64,000 nucleotides of DNA. Source: Undibacterium sp. YM2 (GTDB taxonomy: Bacteria > Pseudomonadota > Gammaproteobacteria > Burkholderiales > Burkholderiaceae_D). This document shows, piece after piece, positions 33,917-43,972 of the stretch; position 1 is the stretch's first letter; every line of letters starts with the position of its first letter. The stretch covers positions 5,332,001-5,396,000 of the forward strand of contig NZ_AP018441.1 in NCBI RefSeq assembly GCF_009937975.1, written 5' to 3'. The notes under the pieces were generated by a model. The model was not told the origin of the DNA, did not search any database, and worked only from the letters and a program-made list of their open reading frames with translations. A program made the translations under genes and the position numbers.

Positions 33917-34897
33917 CTAATGTTCAAGTAGCCACAAATCTATCTGATGCATGAAGTCAGGTAAATAGTTTTTATCTTTCGTAGCAAGGCTGTGACCAGC
34001 ATCGGGGAAACGCCGTATTTCTATGGTTTTTCCTGCGGCCTGAAACCGTTGCTGCAACTGGGCAAACGCATTGATTGGAATTACCGGGTCAGCGTCTCCT
34101 GCCGCCAGCAATATGGGTATGTCCAGCGCCAGCAAATTGGCAGTTTGTGGAATGGCGGCAATCTCTGACCAGTACCGCCAGCTGCGGCCATGTATTTGAT
34201 CAGTATCGGGATCGGTTGGCGTAACACTTAAGCCAGTCTGTAATTGCTGCCAGGCGGGCAGCATTGCAGGATTTTGCTTCGCCAGTGAGGCATACACATC
34301 CAGCGCATTCATGCCAGCATGCGACAATAAAACCAGATGCGTTGCGGGTAGTTGCTGCGCCAGTACGGGCGCCAGTTCTGCCCCTTCGGAAATACCCATG
34401 ATGATCAGGCGTTGCGGTGCTTTGCCTTGGGCTTGCAGGCCCGCCATTTGCGCACGTATGAATTCCAGTTGATCCGCCTGCCAGCGGGATGGATGATCAG
34501 CAAGTTTGTAGGCAGCACCGCAAGAGGTACCGTTCGAACCTGGCAAGATGTGGCGCTTGTGCATGATGAAAATCCGCGTACGGCCACTCTCACCTTCGAG
34601 ACCGGAAAAATACTGCGGCAAAAACGGCCCCATGCTGACACAGTCTGAACCAGAGATCACAAAGATCACATTGCGCAAAGGTGCATCGAAGTCTTGCTGC
34701 TGCCAGGGCTTTCTGTTCATGTCAAAATAAATCGCCTTGCCACCATCCCTGAACTGGAATTGATGGACATTGACTGCTAGCTGTTCACGCCGCAAATCGG
34801 CCACGCTGCAGGCACACAGCAGGCAACCTAGCATCATGGCTGCCAATCTCATGAATAGCCCGGGCATATCAGAAAGCGCGAGTCTGTACTTCATCAT
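33917..34897 (-). CDS. Alpha/beta-hydrolase-like lipoprotein
   Basis: About 326 residues with a lipoprotein signal (MRLAAMMLGCLLCAC). The catalytic elements of an alpha/beta hydrolase can be seen: nucleophile elbow GISEGAE, an acidic residue in LLAAGDADPVIP and the histidine in DAGHS. An oxyanion-type VISGSDCVSMGPF lies near the start of the mature protein. A dienelactone-hydrolase- or esterase-like activity on a small substrate in the periplasm is inferred. The start is uncertain: ATGs at 34909, 34897, 34867 and 34852 are in frame. I chose 34897 because GGAATCC precedes it and it still yields a signal sequence. Upstream sequence translates through an interspersed repeat (34960-35005) and is not coding. 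Confidence 0.65.
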   Translation of the reverse strand: MMKYRLALSDMPGLFMRLAAMMLGCLLCACSVADLRREQLAVNVHQFQFRDGGKAIYFDMNRKPWQQQDFDAPLRNVIFVISGSDCVSMGPFLPQYFSGLEGESGRTRIFIMHKRHILPGSNGTSCGAAYKLADHPSRWQADQLEFIRAQMAGLQAQGKAPQRLIIMGISEGAELAPVLAQQLPATHLVLLSHAGMNALDVYASLAKQNPAMLPAWQQLQTGLSVTPTDPDTDQIHGRSWRYWSEIAAIPQTANLLALDIPILLAAGDADPVIPINAFAQLQQRFQAAGKTIEIRRFPDAGHSLATKDKNYLPDFMHQIDLWLLEH

Positions 34898-34959
34898 GGA
34901 TTCCAGCATCGTAGCACTGCTGTCTGGAATAATGTGCTTGACAAAAAATGACGGACAGA

Positions 34960-35005
34960 TTCCCTCCCTTTCAAGGGGAGGGCTAGGGCGGGGATGGATT
35001 TCGGT
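34960..35005. repeat. C/G-rich interspersed repeat, copy A
   Basis: TTCCCTCCCTTTCAAGGGGA, then GGGCTAGGGCGGGGATGG and TTTCGGT. It is the reverse complement of the sequence at 41055-41100 with only a few differences and resembles 57501-57541. The core CCCTT-CAAGGG is palindromic. Confidence 0.75.
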
Positions 35006-35138
35006 CAAGTGACCGTTACTTAATTTACAGAAGAATCGCCATGACATTGGTTGTACTTTGGTGCCAGAACAAGTCAAGATAATTATTATGAAAAGCAGTG
35101 AGCATTACGGGAAACGCATACCCAGCAGTGTATTAACA

Positions 35139-36353
35139 TTATTTTGAAAACGCCTTGCGCGATCCATCTTCATAGACCTGGTCATCAGCAAGCAATTTAC
35201 CGCTATCATCCCAGCTACGCTCGCGCTGTATGCGGCCACGCTCATCGTAATGAGATTCCCGCGCCAGCATGCCGTTTTGTGCAAAGCTCTGGTGCACACC
35301 AATCGGACGTTCGCGGTAGCGGCCTTCATAGACATAGCGTTCAAGACTGGATAGTTTGCCATTATCAAAATAATTGCGCACTTCCTTGACGTCGTCCTTG
35401 CCTTCGACGGTGTATTTTTCACTGCGTTTGGGCTGGCCATTCAGATAAAAACTGTAGTCGGCAATCAGGCGGTTCTGGCGACGCCCCTCTTTTTCAGTCA
35501 GCGCATACAGTTGTTCACGCACTTTTGATCCACTCTCGTGATATTCAATTTCACGCTCTATGGTTGCTGGTTTTTCCGTGACATTCCAGGCGGTTTCCTT
35601 GCGCAAAACACCTTTGTCGGAATAGACCTTACGCGTTTTCTGCTTTGGTCCGAGCTCATCGACCGTATCAGGCTTGCCATTGTCATGGAAGTAGGTACTC
35701 TGCTGGCTCAAGCCTGCAAGAAAGCTGAACTGGCTCTTGAGCTTGCCACTTTCAGAATACAATTGCACCACTGAAGTCTTGCCCTGGAAACCACACAATG
35801 CTGCATCGTTGACATGTGGTGCCAGCAGGGGTTTGTCGCCACATTCGAGTTCACTCAGTTGCTTGTCTTGCGTATATTTGACAGAGGCTTTGTCACGCGG
35901 CCCCTCACCTACGAATGCCACGCGCCGCAATACACCATTCGGATACCAGGCACGCAAGAGACCACGGGTGCTTCCATTGACATTGTTTTCTTCCAGGATC
36001 ACCTGTCCATTCGGTGCAAACTCCCGCAATTTGCCGTCGGTATTGCCTTTTTCATTGACACTGTATTCCTTGAACAGCACACCATCCTTGTAATAGCGCA
36101 CCAAGCCGATATAGACACCGGCGCGCAATTCCTGCTCGCGCACCAGCTTGCCGCTATCCCTGTCCTTGCACTTCATGATGCCGGTTTTGCCTGCTGTGGT
36201 ATAGCCATTGGCCGGATTGACTGATTCCTTGTTCAGCTCGCAATCCTCGACTGCAAATACAGCTGAAGCTGGTGCAATCAACATCGCGGCAACGATGACC
36301 TGGAAAGCAGATGGATATAAATTCCGGCTCGAATGAAAGAAAGTGGCGTCCAT
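35139..36353 (-). CDS. Exported MORN-variant (YwqK-like) repeat protein
   Basis: A 404-residue protein with a signal sequence (about 15-35, ending VFAVED) and about eight copies of the MORN-2/YwqK-type beta-hairpin repeat: YYKDGVLFKEY, FAPNGQVILEE, WYPNGVLRRV, YSESGKLKSQ, YHESGSKVREQ, YFDNGKLSSLE, FAQNGMLARES. The family is often annotated as a toxin-antitoxin 'YwqK antitoxin', but a secreted protein of this size with no toxin neighbour is unlikely to act that way. It probably is a beta-sheet repeat protein of the envelope. The start at 36353 is the only ATG near the signal; no strong Shine-Dalgarno is present. It is divergent from tex across 284 bp. Confidence 0.65.
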   Translation of the reverse strand: MDATFFHSSRNLYPSAFQVIVAAMLIAPASAVFAVEDCELNKESVNPANGYTTAGKTGIMKCKDRDSGKLVREQELRAGVYIGLVRYYKDGVLFKEYSVNEKGNTDGKLREFAPNGQVILEENNVNGSTRGLLRAWYPNGVLRRVAFVGEGPRDKASVKYTQDKQLSELECGDKPLLAPHVNDAALCGFQGKTSVVQLYSESGKLKSQFSFLAGLSQQSTYFHDNGKPDTVDELGPKQKTRKVYSDKGVLRKETAWNVTEKPATIEREIEYHESGSKVREQLYALTEKEGRRQNRLIADYSFYLNGQPKRSEKYTVEGKDDVKEVRNYFDNGKLSSLERYVYEGRYRERPIGVHQSFAQNGMLARESHYDERGRIQRERSWDDSGKLLADDQVYEDGSRKAFSK

Positions 36354-36637
36354 AATTTCTTGAGGTAAGTGGCAAAATATGCAGCAATTAAGCTAACTTT
36401 AACACTAGTAAAACTAAATCCTGTAAAACTTGGTAAGTGAAACTCGAAATGAAAAGACTGTGATAAGTAATTGATAAACAACCTGTTTATCGCTGCCCGA
36501 CATCTCTTTTTAACATGCAATTCAGGCAATTTTGAAGTTCTAACCCTAGTCTCTTCTGCTGTCAAGACTGGCATAAAGTCGCAAATTGCGTATCATCTGC
36601 GCCTTGATTGCTTTTTTATTGTCTGGATTCTGGATTT

Positions 36638-38986
36638 ATGTTGCCTTCGATTGAACAAAGACTTGCCGTAGAGCTGGCTGCCAAGCCGGTTCAGGTTGCC
36701 GCTGCTGTTGCCTTGCTGGACGAAGGTGCAACCGTCCCGTTTATCGCCCGTTACCGTAAAGAAGTGACTGGTGGCCTGGATGATATACAGCTGCGCCTGC
36801 TGGAAGAGCGCCTGCGCTACCTGCGCGAGCTGGAAGACCGCCGTACCGCCATCATCGCTTCGATAGAAGAGCAGGGCAAGATGACCCCAGTACTGCTGGA
36901 CGCCATCACCCACGCCGAAGACAAGACCCGTCTCGAAGATTTGTACCTGCCCTATAAACCCAAGCGCCGCACCAAGGCGCAAATCGCTGTTGAAGCTGGC
37001 TTGCTGCCACTGGCCGATGCCTTGCTGGCCGACCCGATGCTGAACCCGGATACCGAAGCGGCCAACTATCTGAAGCCCGCCTTCACTACCGACAATGGCG
37101 ACAACCCCGGCGTGCCAGATGCCAAGGCTGCCCTCGATGGTGCACGCCAGATCCTGATGGAACGCTTTGCCGAAGATGCGACCCTGTTGCAAGCCCTGCG
37201 TGAATACCTGAATGACCACGGCATTGTGGAATCCAAGGTCGTTGCTGGCAAAGAAGAAGCCGGTGAAAAATTCGCCGATTACTTCGATTATTCAGAAACC
37301 CTGGGCACTATCCCTTCTCACCGCGCCCTGGCCCTGTTCCGTGGCCGCCGCGAAGAAATGCTGACTGTGACTCTGCGTCTCGACAGCGAAGAAGAAAAAC
37401 CAAAATGGGATGCGCCGCTGAACCCTTGCGAAAGCCGCATCGCTGCCCGCTTTGGCGTCAGCCAGAAAGACCGCCCTGCCGACAAATGGCTGGTCGATAC
37501 TGTACGCTGGGCCTGGCGCGTCAAGGTCTTCATGCATCTCGATACTGAGCTGATGGGCAAGCTGCGCGAAACCGCAGAAATTGAAGCCATCAATGTATTT
37601 GCACGCAACCTCAAAGCCCTGCTGCTGGCAGCACCTGCTGGCCCACGCGCCACCATGGGTCTTGATCCTGGTCTGCGTACCGGCGTTAAGGTGGCGATCG
37701 TGGATGCCACTGGCAAGGTCGTTGAGCATGCGACCATTTACCCGCATCAGCCGCGCAATGACTGGGATGGTTCGCTGCAGGTATTGTCGCAACTGGCGGC
37801 CAAGCATAATGTATCGCTGATCTCCATCGGCAATGGCACGGCTTCGCGTGAAACCGACAAGCTGGCCGGCGATTTGATCAAGCTAAAGCCTGAACTCAAG
37901 CTAACCAAGATCGTGGTCTCTGAAGCTGGCGCATCTGTGTATTCTGCCTCTGAATTTGCATCCAAAGAATTGCCTGACCTGGACGTCTCCATCCGTGGTG
38001 CGGTATCAATTGCACGTCGCCTGCAAGACCCGCTGGCTGAGCTGGTGAAGATTGATCCTAAATCCATCGGCGTAGGCCAGTACCAGCATGATGTCAGTCA
38101 ATCACAACTGGCGCGCTCGCTTGATGCCGTCGTTGAAGATTGCGTGAATGCGGTTGGTGTCGATGTGAATACGGCTTCTGCCCCTTTGCTGGCCCGCGTG
38201 TCTGGGCTGTCATCCAGCGTGGCGCAAAGCATCGTCAATTTCCGCGATGCCAAGGGCATGTTCAACTCGCGTTCTGACCTGCGTGCAGTACCGCGCCTGG
38301 GCGACAAGACTTTTGAGCAGGCTGCCGGTTTCTTGCGCATCATGAATGGCAGCAACCCGCTGGATGCTTCTGCAGTCCACCCTGAATCTTATCCGCTGGT
38401 AGAAAAAATCCTGGCTGATATCAAGAAGGATGTGAAGGGTGTCATCGGTGATGCTGGCTTGCTGAAGTCTTTGAATCCAGCCAAATACGCCGATGAAAAA
38501 TTTGGTGTACCTACGATTACTGACATCATCCGCGAGCTGGAAAAACCAGGCCGTGACCCGCGTCCAGAATTCACTACCGCCACCTTCAAGGACGGCGTAG
38601 AAGAAATCAAGGATTTGCGCCCTGATATGATTTTGGAAGGCGTGGTCACCAACGTTGCCGCCTTTGGCGCTTTCGTTGATATTGGTGTGCATCAGGATGG
38701 TCTGGTACATATCTCTGCCTTGTCCAACACCTTCGTCAAGGACCCGCATACAGTCGTCAAGGCTGGCCAGGTCGTCAAGGTGAAAGTGCTAGAAGTCGAT
38801 GTCAAACGCCAGCGTATCGCCCTGACCATGCGCCTGAGCGATGCAGCGCCTGTCGCTGGCAGCAAGCCTGAACAGCGTGGTGACCGCAATGATGCCAAGC
38901 GTCTCAATCAACACCGTTCACAAGCCCAGGCACCAGCACCTGCTGGCAACGCGATGGCAGCGGCGTTTGCGAAATTGCGTGGGTAA
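36638..38986 (+). CDS. tex: Tex-family RNA-binding transcription accessory protein
   Basis: A 782-residue protein matching Tex from end to end: N-terminal HTH-like and helical bundle ([25 protein letters not shown]), the YqgF/RNase-H-like domain ([31 protein letters not shown]), helix-hairpin-helix motifs ([26 protein letters not shown]-like [19 protein letters not shown]) and a C-terminal S1 domain ([30 protein letters not shown]). Tex binds nucleic acid and affects transcription and RNA processing. I chose the ATG at 36638, which gives MLPSIEQRL; an upstream ATG at 36608 lacks a ribosome-binding site. The C-terminal tail is Gln/Pro/Ala-rich. It is likely monocistronic. Confidence 0.93.
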   Translation: MLPSIEQRLAVELAAKPVQVAAAVALLDEGATVPFIARYRKEVTGGLDDIQLRLLEERLRYLRELEDRRTAIIASIEEQGKMTPVLLDAITHAEDKTRLEDLYLPYKPKRRTKAQIAVEAGLLPLADALLADPMLNPDTEAANYLKPAFTTDNGDNPGVPDAKAALDGARQILMERFAEDATLLQALREYLNDHGIVESKVVAGKEEAGEKFADYFDYSETLGTIPSHRALALFRGRREEMLTVTLRLDSEEEKPKWDAPLNPCESRIAARFGVSQKDRPADKWLVDTVRWAWRVKVFMHLDTELMGKLRETAEIEAINVFARNLKALLLAAPAGPRATMGLDPGLRTGVKVAIVDATGKVVEHATIYPHQPRNDWDGSLQVLSQLAAKHNVSLISIGNGTASRETDKLAGDLIKLKPELKLTKIVVSEAGASVYSASEFASKELPDLDVSIRGAVSIARRLQDPLAELVKIDPKSIGVGQYQHDVSQSQLARSLDAVVEDCVNAVGVDVNTASAPLLARVSGLSSSVAQSIVNFRDAKGMFNSRSDLRAVPRLGDKTFEQAAGFLRIMNGSNPLDASAVHPESYPLVEKILADIKKDVKGVIGDAGLLKSLNPAKYADEKFGVPTITDIIRELEKPGRDPRPEFTTATFKDGVEEIKDLRPDMILEGVVTNVAAFGAFVDIGVHQDGLVHISALSNTFVKDPHTVVKAGQVVKVKVLEVDVKRQRIALTMRLSDAAPVAGSKPEQRGDRNDAKRLNQHRSQAQAPAPAGNAMAAAFAKLRG

Positions 38987-39011
38987 GTAATAAGCAAGCA
39001 CTAAACTAGTT

Positions 39012-39044
39012 GATCAGACTGTCCCAAATTGTGACAGTCTGATC
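39012..39044. promoter_or_regulatory. 12-bp perfect inverted repeat; possible activator site or tex 3' hairpin
   Basis: GATCAGACTGTC (39012-39023) and GACAGTCTGATC (39033-39044) are perfect inverted repeats with a 9-nt centre. Its right half overlaps a GTGACA box (39031-39036) that recurs exactly 30 bp later (39061-39066). It lies 26 bp after tex and some 170 bp before the sigma-54 promoter of the aldehyde dehydrogenase gene. It could be a terminator (no T-run) or an activator site for that promoter. Confidence 0.45.
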
Positions 39045-39193
39045 TGTGTTGCGAAATAATGTGACACCTTGATTTGTCATTCCTCTCTCCTCCGCAAATC
39101 CGTCATTAGCATCGGCAGTCATTCTCCCTCTGCACCTTCTCCCTCGCTAATCTGTACCTGCTGTATTTTTCCGCAAGGAAAATATTTTAGCCA

Positions 39194-39208
39194 TGGCATG
39201 CCGTTTGC
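39194..39208 (+). promoter_or_regulatory. Sigma-54 promoter of the aldehyde dehydrogenase gene
   Basis: TGGCATGCCGTTTGC has the exact GG-N10-GC spacing and matches TGGCAC-N5-TTGC except at one base in the -24 box. It lies 60 bp upstream of the ATG at 39269. The neighbouring AcoR-type activator (41523-43451) is the likely regulator. Confidence 0.7.
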
Positions 39209-39268
39209 GTTGTTATCCCCGTGTCGCAGCTTATGCACACCATCTAATAAACAACGGAGACCACCATC

Positions 39269-40789
39269 ATGAACATGGCAGACATCAGCAAACTCGGTAT
39301 CAGCAATCCTTTCGCCAAACGCTACGATAATTTCATAGGCGGCAAATTTGTGGGCCCGGTCAAGGGTGAATATTTCGAGAATATCAGCCCCGTCATCGGC
39401 CAGGCTTTTTGCGAAGTCGCGCGTTCAACCGCAGAAGACGTGGAGCTGGCACTCGATGCTGCCCATGCCGCCAAGAAAGCCTGGGGCAAGACCTCGCTTG
39501 CTGAGCGCTCGAACATCCTGAATAGAATTGCAGACCGCATGGAAGCCAACCTCAGCCTGCTGGCAACGGCAGAGACCATAGACAATGGCAAACCCATACG
39601 CGAAACCATGGCGGCGGATATTCCTCTGGCGATTGATCACTTCCGCTATTTCGCTGGCTGCATACGGGCGCAGGAAGGTACTGTCGCGCAAATCGATGAC
39701 CAAACTTATGCCTATCACTTCCATGAACCGCTGGGTGTCGTCGGCCAGATCATTCCATGGAATTTCCCTATCCTGATGGCGGTGTGGAAGATGGCACCGG
39801 CACTGGCCGCAGGCAATTGCATCGTCCTCAAACCGGCAGAGCAAACACCAGCATCCATCATGGTGTTGATTGATTTGATCAAGGATTTATTGCCGCCTGG
39901 CGTCTTGAATATCGTGAATGGCTTTGGCCTGGAAGCTGGCAAGCCACTGGCTACCAGCAAGCGCATTGCCAAGATTGCCTTCACTGGTGAAACCGGCACT
40001 GGTCGCCTGATCATGCAGTATGCATCGCAAAACATCATCCCTGTCACGCTGGAACTTGGTGGAAAATCACCGAATATTTTCTTCGCCGACGTCCTGGATC
40101 AGGACGATGCCTTTTTCGACAAATGCCTGGAAGGTTTTGCCATGTTCGCGCTGAACCAGGGCGAAGTTTGCACCTGTCCATCACGCGTGCTGATACAGGA
40201 ATCTATCTATGACCAGTTCATGGCCAGGGCCATCAAGCGCGTGGCGGCCATCAAGCAGGGTAATCCTCTCGACAGCACCACCATGATAGGTGCGCAGGCT
40301 TCACAGGAACAACTGGAAAAGATTTTGTCCTATCTGGACATAGGCAAACAGGAAGGCGCACAACTCTTGCTGGGTGGCGAAAGGAATATGCTGGATGGTG
40401 ACCTGGCCAAGGGTTATTACGTGAAGCCGACTATCTTCCAGGGTCACAACAAGATGCGCATCTTCCAGGAAGAAATCTTTGGCCCTGTCGTATCGGTCAC
40501 TACCTTCAAGGATGAAGAAGAGGCGATATCAATTGCCAACGACACCTTGTACGGTCTGGGTTCTGGCCTGTGGACACGCGACGGCTCCCGCGCCTTCCGC
40601 GTGGGCCGCGCCATCGAAGCTGGCCGCGTGTGGACCAATTGCTACCACCTGTATCCAGCGCATGCAGCATTTGGCGGCTATAAACAATCCGGCATAGGAC
40701 GCGAGAATCACAAGATGATGCTGGATCATTATCAACAGACTAAAAACCTGCTGGTGAGCTATAACCCTAATGCGATGGGGTTCTTTTAG
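39269..40789 (+). CDS. NAD-dependent aldehyde dehydrogenase (AldB/ExaC type)
   Basis: A 506-residue enzyme oxidising an aldehyde, probably acetaldehyde, to the acid. The motif WNFP (164-167), cofactor-binding GETGTGR region (240-246), general base Glu 262 in LELGGKSPN and the catalytic nucleophile Cys 301 in [11 protein letters not shown] are all present. The double-Cys CTC and overall length are typical of the AldB/AcoD group linked to ethanol, acetoin or alcohol catabolism. CGGAGA lies before the ATG. It is followed by a DUF779 gene and a convergent AcoR-type activator, a combination often seen with this aldehyde dehydrogenase group, so induction by an alcohol or aldehyde through sigma-54 is expected. 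Confidence 0.92.
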   Translation: MNMADISKLGISNPFAKRYDNFIGGKFVGPVKGEYFENISPVIGQAFCEVARSTAEDVELALDAAHAAKKAWGKTSLAERSNILNRIADRMEANLSLLATAETIDNGKPIRETMAADIPLAIDHFRYFAGCIRAQEGTVAQIDDQTYAYHFHEPLGVVGQIIPWNFPILMAVWKMAPALAAGNCIVLKPAEQTPASIMVLIDLIKDLLPPGVLNIVNGFGLEAGKPLATSKRIAKIAFTGETGTGRLIMQYASQNIIPVTLELGGKSPNIFFADVLDQDDAFFDKCLEGFAMFALNQGEVCTCPSRVLIQESIYDQFMARAIKRVAAIKQGNPLDSTTMIGAQASQEQLEKILSYLDIGKQEGAQLLLGGERNMLDGDLAKGYYVKPTIFQGHNKMRIFQEEIFGPVVSVTTFKDEEEAISIANDTLYGLGSGLWTRDGSRAFRVGRAIEAGRVWTNCYHLYPAHAAFGGYKQSGIGRENHKMMLDHYQQTKNLLVSYNPNAMGFF

Positions 40790-40910
40790 TAGTCATTAAG
40801 TTCAAGACCTCTCAATACAGAGATGCAGAGAGGGGAATGTGGCCTGCATTTCATGAAACTAGGTCAACGTGAACCTGCATTTTCTGAGACTTTCTAAAAT
40901 CCGGTGTATA

Positions 40911-41100
40911 GCCTCTTCCCCTTCAAGGGGATATTTGTGGGAATTCGCAAAGCATTGCTTTGCGCCACAAATATCTAAGCCGCATGCAAGCGGCGCAGTG
41001 GAATGGGCGGGATGGGGATGGGGTTCTTCCGCCAGCGGAATACATAGTCGATCAACCGAAACCCATCCCCACCCTAGCCTTCCCCTTGAAGGGGAGGGAA
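40911..41100. repeat. Composite interspersed repeat with nested hairpins (includes copy B)
   Basis: This non-coding block between the dehydrogenase and DUF779 genes has a partial TTCCCCTTCAAGGGG (40915-40930). Next is a long stem GATATTTGTGG / CCACAAATATC with an inner CGCAAAGC / GCTTTGCG (40930-40978). Small GC hairpins (CCGC-ATGCAA-GCGG, CCGC-CA-GCGG) follow, then GGGATGGGGATGGGG, and at 41055-41100 a full copy of the C/G-rich repeat (ACCGAAACCCATCCCC .. CCCCTTGAAGGGGAGGGAA), inverted relative to copy A at 34960. Confidence 0.7.
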
Positions 41101-41132
41101 TTTATACATAATTTATCGGAGTACAGGAAAAA

Positions 41133-41522
41133 ATGACCACTATCCCCGCTCGCGTCACCGCTACTCCCGCTGCGCTGGAATTTATCAGCGCGCTACAAAC
41201 AAAATACGGCCCGCTATTATTTTTCCAGTCTGGCGGTTGCTGCGACGGCAGTTCACCCTTGTGTTACGCCAGGAATGAATACGGCATCGGTAATGCCGAT
41301 GTGTATCTGGGCGATCTGGATGGCACACCGTTTTATATGGGTAGCGATCAGTTTGAGTACTGGCGGCACACGCAACTGATCATTGATGTCGTCAATGGTA
41401 TGGGTGGCATGTTTTCACTTGACAATGGCACGGGCAAACGTTTCCTGACGCGCTCGCGCCTGTTTACCGATGAAGAGAATGATTTGCTGGGTACGGCGGT
41501 TTTACACGGCCCGCAAGCTTGA
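41133..41522 (+). CDS. DUF779 family protein
   Basis: A 129-residue cytoplasmic protein without membrane segments. The family motif FFQSGGCCDGSSPLCY (about 30-45) with adjacent Cys residues and GDLDGTPFYMGSDQFEYWRHTQLIIDV are clear. DUF779 genes sit next to aldehyde dehydrogenase genes of the AldB/AcoD type in many Proteobacteria and Actinobacteria, as here. The biochemical role is unknown; the paired Cys could bind metal or act in redox, which is inference. GGAAAA precedes the ATG. It shares the direction of the dehydrogenase but is separated by a 343-bp repeat-filled gap, and ends exactly at the convergent activator's stop. Confidence 0.87.
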   Translation: MTTIPARVTATPAALEFISALQTKYGPLLFFQSGGCCDGSSPLCYARNEYGIGNADVYLGDLDGTPFYMGSDQFEYWRHTQLIIDVVNGMGGMFSLDNGTGKRFLTRSRLFTDEENDLLGTAVLHGPQA

Positions 41523-43451
41523 TCAGTCAATCTTCAAAGCGGCCAGCTTGCGGTAAATTGTATTGCGCGACACCCCCAAGGCCTTGGCCGCAGCAGTGAC
41601 ATTGCCCTGATGCTGTTGCAGGGTCTGTTGTATGGCATCCATTTCCAGCGCATCGAGACTGGCTGGTGTTTGACTCAAGGCCATGGCTGCGGGTTTCTGT
41701 ACCACATCCATATCTTCCAGAAAATCCTCGGGCAAATGTTCGAGACGGATTTCCATATCGGCGTCCGTCATGACGATGGCGGTGCGCAGGAGATTCGTCA
41801 ACTGGCGGAAGTTGCCTGGCCAGCCATGGGCATGAAATAACTGCATGACTGCAGGCGCTATCCTGTATTGCCTTCCTTCGCTTTCTGTCGCCAGGACTTT
41901 AGCTATCACGACATCAAGGTCTGTGCGTTCACGCAAGGGTGGTAAGCGCACTACCAGACCATTCAAACGGTAATACAGGTCATCACGGAATTCGCCTTTG
42001 CCTATCATCTCGCGCAGGTTGCGGTTGGTGGCGCAGATCAGGGCGAGGTTGACGGGGATGGATTTGCTGCTGCCGAGAGGTGTCACCATGCGTTCCTGCA
42101 AGACCCGCAGCAAGCGGGCTTGCAGATTCAGTGGCATGTCACCGATTTCATCGAGAAATAGCGTGCCACCATTGGCCTGCAAGATCTTGCCGACATTGCC
42201 TTTCTTGCGTGCACCAGTGAAAGCGCCATCTTCATAGCCGAACAGTTCTGATTCAATCAGGGTTTCTGGTATCGATGCACAATTCACGGCAACAAAGGGG
42301 CCGGATTTACGCGGTGAATCATTATGAACAGCCTGGGCCAGTAATTCCTTGCCAGTGCCAGTCTCACCCGTTACCAGTATCGAGATATCACGCCCTATGA
42401 CACGCTTGAGTTTATCGATGGCGCGGGCAAGTTGCTCATCGCCGGTATCCAGATAATGCAGGCTCGATAGCTTGGATTTGACTTCTACCGACTGCGGTTC
42501 ACGTGCATTGTCCAGCACATGCCTGGCAGCGGCTGAAGGACGCTTGAGGCTCTGGCTTTTGGCATACACACGCACACCATTATGCAGGCACAGCGTCAGC
42601 AAACCCGGAGTCGCGGTGCGGTAGTGTTCATGCAAAGCTGATACAGGCAAACCAAACAGGGAACTGAAAGTGTGCGTTTGCAAAGCAGATAGTGGCAAAC
42701 CCAGCTGGAACAATCCACTGCGGCTGGCCGATAAAAAACGGCCATCATTGTCAAAGCAGGCGATGCCCTCCATCAGGGTACCCAAAAATTCCGGGCGGCT
42801 ATGAAAACTGAGTTTGATGGCATCCTGAAAAGAAGAGGCAAACAACTGGTTTTCTATCATCTGCGCCGACATGCGCACCAGGGCCATGGTGTGCTTGTGG
42901 AAATTATGCTGGTCACCCGTCACATCCAGCACACCGATGACATTGCCCATGACATCAAAGATAGGTGCAGCAGAGCAAGTCAGAAAATTGTTGGCTTCGA
43001 GATAATGCTGGTCGGCATGGACGATGGTGGGTGTTTTTTCGGCAATGGCCGTGCCTATGGCATTGGTGCCTTTGCTACGCTCAGACCAGGCGACACCGGG
43101 GCTGAGGGCCACCCTGTCCGCTTTTTCCAGAAAATCAGCATCGCCAAGAGTATGTATGATGAGCCCATTCACATCGGTCAGGATGACCATATTGTGCGTG
43201 TTAATTATTTGCTCATACAAGTTTTCCATGACGGGCAAGGCATGCTGGTGCAAGACCCGGTTTTGTTCCAGCAGGGTCTTGATATCTGTCTTGCCCAGCG
43301 GGCCATAGTCTGGCGCAGCCGTGCGCGGCAAGCCATAGGCGGCTGAGCGTTCATGTGCCTGTTCTATCATCATGCGGGCAGATGATGCAGGACTTATGCC
43401 AGGGCCAGGCTTTATTTGCCCGGAGGAAATTCCAGTGTCACGCATTTGCAT
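41523..43451 (-). CDS. AcoR-type sigma-54-dependent activator
   Basis: A 642-residue activator: N-terminal GAF-like sensor (about 60-215, including GVAWSERSKGTNAIGTAI and NFLTCSAAPIFD, the AcoR-type motif), a degenerate PAS-like segment (about 235-290), the AAA+ domain with Walker A GETGTGKE, sigma-54 loop GAFTGA and Walker B TLFLDEIGD, and a Fis-type HTH (VTAAAKALGVSRNTIYRKL). It has no receiver domain, so it answers to a small molecule. I chose the ATG at 43451 because CTGGAGA is correctly spaced before it; a GTG at 43505 would add 18 residues without a ribosome-binding site. It is convergent with the DUF779 and dehydrogenase genes it presumably controls. Confidence 0.88.
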   Translation of the reverse strand: MQMRDTGISSGQIKPGPGISPASSARMMIEQAHERSAAYGLPRTAAPDYGPLGKTDIKTLLEQNRVLHQHALPVMENLYEQIINTHNMVILTDVNGLIIHTLGDADFLEKADRVALSPGVAWSERSKGTNAIGTAIAEKTPTIVHADQHYLEANNFLTCSAAPIFDVMGNVIGVLDVTGDQHNFHKHTMALVRMSAQMIENQLFASSFQDAIKLSFHSRPEFLGTLMEGIACFDNDGRFLSASRSGLFQLGLPLSALQTHTFSSLFGLPVSALHEHYRTATPGLLTLCLHNGVRVYAKSQSLKRPSAAARHVLDNAREPQSVEVKSKLSSLHYLDTGDEQLARAIDKLKRVIGRDISILVTGETGTGKELLAQAVHNDSPRKSGPFVAVNCASIPETLIESELFGYEDGAFTGARKKGNVGKILQANGGTLFLDEIGDMPLNLQARLLRVLQERMVTPLGSSKSIPVNLALICATNRNLREMIGKGEFRDDLYYRLNGLVVRLPPLRERTDLDVVIAKVLATESEGRQYRIAPAVMQLFHAHGWPGNFRQLTNLLRTAIVMTDADMEIRLEHLPEDFLEDMDVVQKPAAMALSQTPASLDALEMDAIQQTLQQHQGNVTAAAKALGVSRNTIYRKLAALKID

Positions 43452-43653
43452 ACGGGTCTCCAGCAACTGGCCGATTTTTTCGGCTCTAGGTAGGATATTG
43501 AGCACTTAATGTAACACTATTAGCCCATGGTGCCTGAAACTGCAAATTGATTTACATTAACTTTCCTGCACCCGGATACGCTGCTGCGGCACTGCGTGAG
43601 GCTTTCTACTATAATGCAGGTATTCGTAATTCAAGTATTCAAGAAAGATAGCC

Positions 43654-43965
43654 ATGAGCGACGTACAAAGCTGGATCAAAGAAACTGTTACTGCAAACCC
43701 TGTAGTGTTATTCATGAAGGGTACGGCCCAATTCCCGCAATGCGGCTTTTCTGGCCGTGCGATTCAATTGCTGAAAGCCTGTGGCGTGCAAAACATGGTC
43801 ACCGTGAATGTGCTGGAAGACCCGGAAGTGCGCCAGGGCATCAAGGACTTTTCCAACTGGCCTACCGTACCACAGTTGTATGTCAAAGGCGAATTCATTG
43901 GTGGCTCTGACATCATGAATGAAATGTTTGACAGCGGCGAATTGCAGACTTTGCTGAAAGACTAA
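43654..43965 (+). CDS. grxD: Monothiol glutaredoxin, Grx4 family
   Basis: A 103-residue protein with the monothiol active site CGFS (about 30-33) preceded by the family's KGTAQFPQ, the cis-Pro motif WPTVPQLYV and the GGSDI glutathione-binding loop. Grx4-type proteins bind a bridging [2Fe-2S] cluster with glutathione and pass it on in Fe-S assembly and iron homeostasis. It is full length. A moderate GAAAGATAG lies before the ATG. The ubiX gene begins 7 bp after its stop, so the two are co-transcribed; linking an Fe-S carrier and a quinone-pathway enzyme is common in Burkholderiales. Confidence 0.93.
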   Translation: MSDVQSWIKETVTANPVVLFMKGTAQFPQCGFSGRAIQLLKACGVQNMVTVNVLEDPEVRQGIKDFSNWPTVPQLYVKGEFIGGSDIMNEMFDSGELQTLLKD

Positions 43966-43972
43966 GCAAGGC

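Noticed and set aside
33708..33920. A 70-codon plus-strand frame in the gap upstream of the COG3014 gene
   Set aside because: It lacks a ribosome-binding site and coding character; the gap more probably holds the promoter of the minus-strand cluster.
35139..36353. Toxin-antitoxin system based on the YwqK-like repeats
   Set aside because: No toxin gene is adjacent and the protein carries a signal peptide.
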